Source: Candidatus Fermentibacteraceae bacterium | GTDB taxonomy: Bacteria > Fermentibacterota > Fermentibacteria > Fermentibacterales > JCC-6 | NCBI GenBank assembly: GCA_029932015.1 | Contig: JAOZQW010000110.1 | Coordinates: 1 to 7,244, forward strand | Direction of reading: 5' to 3' | Length of the DNA: 7,244 nt | Shown here: piece after piece, positions 5,185 through 7,244 of the stretch | Numbering within the stretch: position 1 is the first letter of the stretch | Layout of the letters: each line of letters begins with the position of its first letter | Position numbers and translations under genes: made by a program | The notes under the pieces: model-generated | What the model was told of the DNA's origin: nothing | The model's database searches: none | The model's input: only the letters and a program-made list of their open reading frames with translations

Positions 5185-6765
5185 CTAGAGGTGAACAGTG
5201 ATCTCCGAGCCATCTGTCGTCATGATGAATGTACCATCCAGATCGGTCCTGTAGGTATCGATGTCGAAGCTCTCAAGTCTGTTCAGCACCTCTGAATGCG
5301 GATGACCATAGCTGTTGCCGATCCCGACCTCAATTGCCGCATGATCCGGCTGAACGGCCTGTAGCCATTCGACTGATGTTGAGGTGCTCGAACCATGATG
5401 TCCGACCTTCAGGACCTGCGCCGAGATGTCATCAATGTAGCCCTGCGCCAGCGCCAAGAGGATGATCTCCTCCCCCCCATCGGTCTCCAGGTCTCCAGTG
5501 AAAAGGAACGAGATATCATCGTAAGTTATCCTGAGTGTAACAGATGCGTTATTCGGATCACCGGCTGCGAGGGGATCAACCGGATGAAGGCACTCAACCG
5601 TGAGTTCATCACCCCAGTCAAGGAGGTCTCCGCGCCTTGGAGTAACGTAGTCAGATCCGTTCTGTTCAATAGCCTCGAGATAATCCTGATAGGTCTGCGT
5701 AGTGTGCTCGTAACCTGAGTCCCAGACGGTCCCAACAGGTATGGTTTCAAGAACTGCTATCAGGCCGCCGATATGATCGGCATGCGGATGTGTACCGACA
5801 ATGCCCTCCAGCTCCCTGACGCCCAGGCTGTCGAGAAGCGGGAGTATCCGGTACTCCCCCAGACTCCAGCTGCCCGACCTGTCACCACCGTCGATGAGGT
5901 AGTAATCGTTCAAAGGTGTTCGAAGCAGAATGGCATCACCTGAATAATGGCTCGAATAGCTGGGATCGATAAAAAAGACAGTCAATACGGGAGTGATCGC
6001 GGGAGTGGTCACTACAGCCTCGTTGCTCCATGAACTCTGCTGACTCAGGTCCTCGGTCAACACGGCGTAGTACAGGGTCTCATCACCAATAACATCGTTG
6101 TCCTCGTAGATACTCTCCCCTGCTGACTCAAATGTGCAGAGCAGTTCGGCAGAAGAGGGATCTCCGGCTATGTCTGGAGAACTGGACCTGTAGAGCCTGT
6201 ATGAATGAAAATCCGCATCGGGACAGGCATCCCAGTCGACGGTCACCTGAGCCCAGGTATCATCACCAGTTGAAGCAGCCGTTACTGCAGAAGGGGTCGG
6301 AGGAGGATCCTGCGGTACATCAACCGATTCTTCGTTGCTCCAGGAGACAAGATCTTCCGTATCTGTTGTCCGCAGGGCGTAGTAGAAAGTCCCTCCTGAG
6401 GCTACGCTGTTGTCTGTCCAGGAGGTATCTGAAGACCCAGGAAATATGATACTGGTATCCGCCGCCGAAGGATTTGAGCTGATGTCAGGATTCCCGGACC
6501 GATAGAGGGTGTACCATGCAAAATCCTCATCCGGACATGCTGTCCATGTGACAAGAACGCTTGCTGCACCAGTTCCGGTACTGCGGGGAAGTATGACTGC
6601 AGATCCAGTCTGTCGGGATGATGCATCTGTCCCCGATACAGTCGCGGTCAGGATCGACGGCGCAGGTGGATCGGATGCCTCAAGCGGTCCGTCTGATTCA
6701 CCGCACGACAGCAGACCAAGCACCAAAACAGAGATAAGAAGCACAAACCTGAATCTGGGACTCAT
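5185..6765 (-). CDS. Lipoprotein with two FnIII-like repeats and a ComEC/Rec2-type metallo-beta-lactamase domain
   Basis: A 526-residue protein. MSPRFRF and a hydrophobic run end in a lipobox, LLSC (18-21), so C21 should be lipidated and the protein anchored in the envelope. Two related repeats follow, about 70-150 and 173-255. Each has a W-x-A-C-P-D core, then YRS..PDI, a YYA strand and a closing SWSNE, and resembles fibronectin type III. Residues about 261-526 are a metallo-beta-lactamase fold of the ComEC/Rec2 C-terminal kind: LIDGG (290-294), GTHPHADHIGG (324-334), FTGDLE (422-427), KVGHHGSSTS (453-462) and NSYGHPHSEVL (484-494). These keep the metal-binding His/Asp set (H326, H328, D330, H331, D425, H456/H457). 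The usual DVGQGDA strand is replaced by DPSYSSHYSGDA (267-278). No ComEC membrane channel is present, so it is not a DNA-uptake channel. The likely role is an envelope hydrolase, possibly a nuclease or phosphodiesterase; the substrate is unknown. GGAAGGA lies 5 nt before the ATG. Confidence 0.88.
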   Translation of the reverse strand: MSPRFRFVLLISVLVLGLLSCGESDGPLEASDPPAPSILTATVSGTDASSRQTGSAVILPRSTGTGAASVLVTWTACPDEDFAWYTLYRSGNPDISSNPSAADTSIIFPGSSDTSWTDNSVASGGTFYYALRTTDTEDLVSWSNEESVDVPQDPPPTPSAVTAASTGDDTWAQVTVDWDACPDADFHSYRLYRSSSPDIAGDPSSAELLCTFESAGESIYEDNDVIGDETLYYAVLTEDLSQQSSWSNEAVVTTPAITPVLTVFFIDPSYSSHYSGDAILLRTPLNDYYLIDGGDRSGSWSLGEYRILPLLDSLGVRELEGIVGTHPHADHIGGLIAVLETIPVGTVWDSGYEHTTQTYQDYLEAIEQNGSDYVTPRRGDLLDWGDELTVECLHPVDPLAAGDPNNASVTLRITYDDISFLFTGDLETDGGEEIILLALAQGYIDDISAQVLKVGHHGSSTSTSVEWLQAVQPDHAAIEVGIGNSYGHPHSEVLNRLESFDIDTYRTDLDGTFIMTTDGSEITVHL

Positions 6766-6798
6766 TCCAATCCTTCCACCCGAATTACCTTACTGACG

Positions 6799-6804
6799 AA
6801 TATA
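6799..6804 (-). promoter_or_regulatory. Candidate -10 element of the lipoprotein gene
   Basis: TATATT in minus sense lies about 34 nt before ATG6765 in the 154-bp gap after the integrase gene. At the usual distance the -35 region is poor (TTCCCG-like), so this is only the best available candidate. Transcription from the integrase gene is also possible. Confidence 0.3.
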
Positions 6805-6865
6805 CCGCTATTGCCTCCGGCACGGGAAGAAGCACCGTCCATCCCGTTCGGTTCCGCAGAAGGCC

Positions 6866-6878
6866 TGAAACCGTTTCA
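6866..6878. repeat. 13-bp palindrome TGAAAC-C-GTTTCA
   Basis: Perfect 6-bp half-sites around one central base, in the gap between the integrase stop and the lipoprotein start and about 60 bp upstream of the candidate -10. It has the form of a dimeric regulator's operator. Its loop is too short to be a good terminator. No regulator is identified. Confidence 0.35.
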
Positions 6879-6919
6879 TGCAGAAAGAAGAAGCATGCAC
6901 CCTCTATCGAGAAATACCG

Positions 6920-7244
6920 TCAGGTTGCCCTGCGGGTAAGTAGATCGAGAGGACTTTCAACAGAGTGCTTCATCCCCTTCATCACATGCAGATAGATCCT
7001 TGTGGTCTCAAGGCTCTTATGTCCCAGCAGTTCCTGTATCTCGCATAGATCAACCCCCGCCATTAGAAGATGTGTCGCGAAGGAATGGCGAAGAGTGTGA
7101 ACAGTCGCATGTTTCTGAATTCGAGCCTGTTTCACCGCCTTGTGCATAGTCCTCTGAACGGCACTTGAATGCTGGTGATGCCTGCGTACTTCTCCGGATT
7201 CAGGATCAACTGATGGACCTGTCGCGGGGAAGATGTACTGCCAT
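6920..7244 (-). CDS. intI: Integron-type tyrosine recombinase (IntI family), C-terminal 107 residues; 5' end outside window
   Basis: The frame is open to the right edge and ends with a stop at 6920. The visible 107 residues begin WQYIFPATG and contain VDPESGEVRRHH, a segment corresponding to the extra region that separates integron integrases from other XerC/D-like recombinases. The catalytic motifs follow in order: HTLRHSFATHLL with H49 and R52, ELLGHK with H75, and TTRIYLHV with the nucleophile Y84 (codon at 6992-6994). The SPLDLL end is also typical of IntI. The protein cuts and joins attI and attC sites to insert and excise gene cassettes. The N-terminal DNA-binding domain and first catalytic Arg are outside the window. 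The gene runs leftward, so in the common layout attI and cassettes would lie to the right of 7244. The next gene downstream is the MBL lipoprotein, in the same direction. No truncation or frameshift is seen in the visible part. Confidence 0.88.
   Translation of the reverse strand, partial: WQYIFPATGPSVDPESGEVRRHHQHSSAVQRTMHKAVKQARIQKHATVHTLRHSFATHLLMAGVDLCEIQELLGHKSLETTRIYLHVMKGMKHSVESPLDLLTRRAT

Noticed and set aside
5183..5190. 8-bp palindrome CTCTAGAG at the lipoprotein stop codon, as a terminator
   Set aside because: A self-complementary 8-mer has no loop to form a stem, and there is no U-tract directly after it.
4426..5201. Plus-strand open frames of 137 and 151 codons opposite vorB and vorD
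   Set aside because: They are antisense shadows of strongly identified oxidoreductase genes; they lack motifs and ribosome binding sites, and one overlaps the other.
6877..6897. CATGC/GCATG inverted repeat as intI terminator
   Set aside because: The stem is only 5 bp with an 11-nt loop and no U-tract; GCATGC is itself a palindrome, so such pairings arise by chance.
1..7244. CRISPR array, tRNA, rRNA, insertion sequence or phage genes
   Set aside because: No regularly spaced repeats, cloverleaf-like tRNA sequence, rRNA segments, transposase or phage structural genes were seen on either strand; the only mobile-element protein is the integrase at the right edge.

Overview
The window looks like chromosomal DNA of an anaerobic Gram-negative bacterium, most likely an uncultured lineage of the FCB superphylum or a neighbour of it (Fermentibacteria-, Cloacimonadota- or WOR-3-like). 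This is an inference from three things: a ferredoxin-dependent 2-oxoacid oxidoreductase operon, two exported beta-barrel-type proteins resembling the PorV/PorQ/UPF0164 group, and an integron-type integrase of the environmental kind. No rRNA or other phylogenetic marker is present, so the taxon is not settled. Base composition and codon use look uniform, with no obvious foreign island.

Layout from left to right. (1) At 1-508 on the minus strand is the N-terminal part of an exported PorV-like protein; its 3' end lies outside the window. (2) Divergent from it at 662-1105 on the plus strand is ndk, nucleoside diphosphate kinase and the only plus-strand gene. (3) Convergent with ndk at 1116-2207 on the minus strand is a complete paralogue of gene 1, so two related membrane proteins flank ndk. 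(4) A 107-bp gap at 2208-2314 is packed with hairpins. (5) At 2315-5063 is a tightly coupled minus-strand operon read as ferredoxin (vorD), alpha subunit (vorB), and one polypeptide that fuses the TPP-binding beta subunit to the gamma subunit. Together these form a complete 2-oxoacid:ferredoxin oxidoreductase, probably of the branched-chain 2-oxoisovalerate type. (6) At 5064-5184 is a short intergenic region with a candidate promoter and a palindrome. (7) At 5185-6765 on the minus strand is a lipoprotein with two fibronectin-III-like repeats and a C-terminal metallo-beta-lactamase domain of the ComEC/Rec2 type. (8) At 6920-7244 on the minus strand is the C-terminal end of a tyrosine recombinase that reads as an integron integrase (IntI). 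Its 5' end is cut off by the right edge, so in the usual integron layout attI and any cassette array would lie to the right of the window.

How the genes work together: the vor operon oxidatively decarboxylates 2-oxoacids to acyl-CoA and passes the electrons to the 2[4Fe-4S] ferredoxin encoded first in the operon. The PorV-like proteins and the MBL lipoprotein are cell-envelope functions. The lipoprotein (ComEC-like fold) and IntI lie next to each other in the same orientation, 154 bp apart, but nothing in the sequence proves a functional link. The items most worth a second look are the beta-gamma fusion, the envelope-anchored FnIII-MBL protein with an altered first motif, the integron edge, and the hairpin cluster around 2213-2334.
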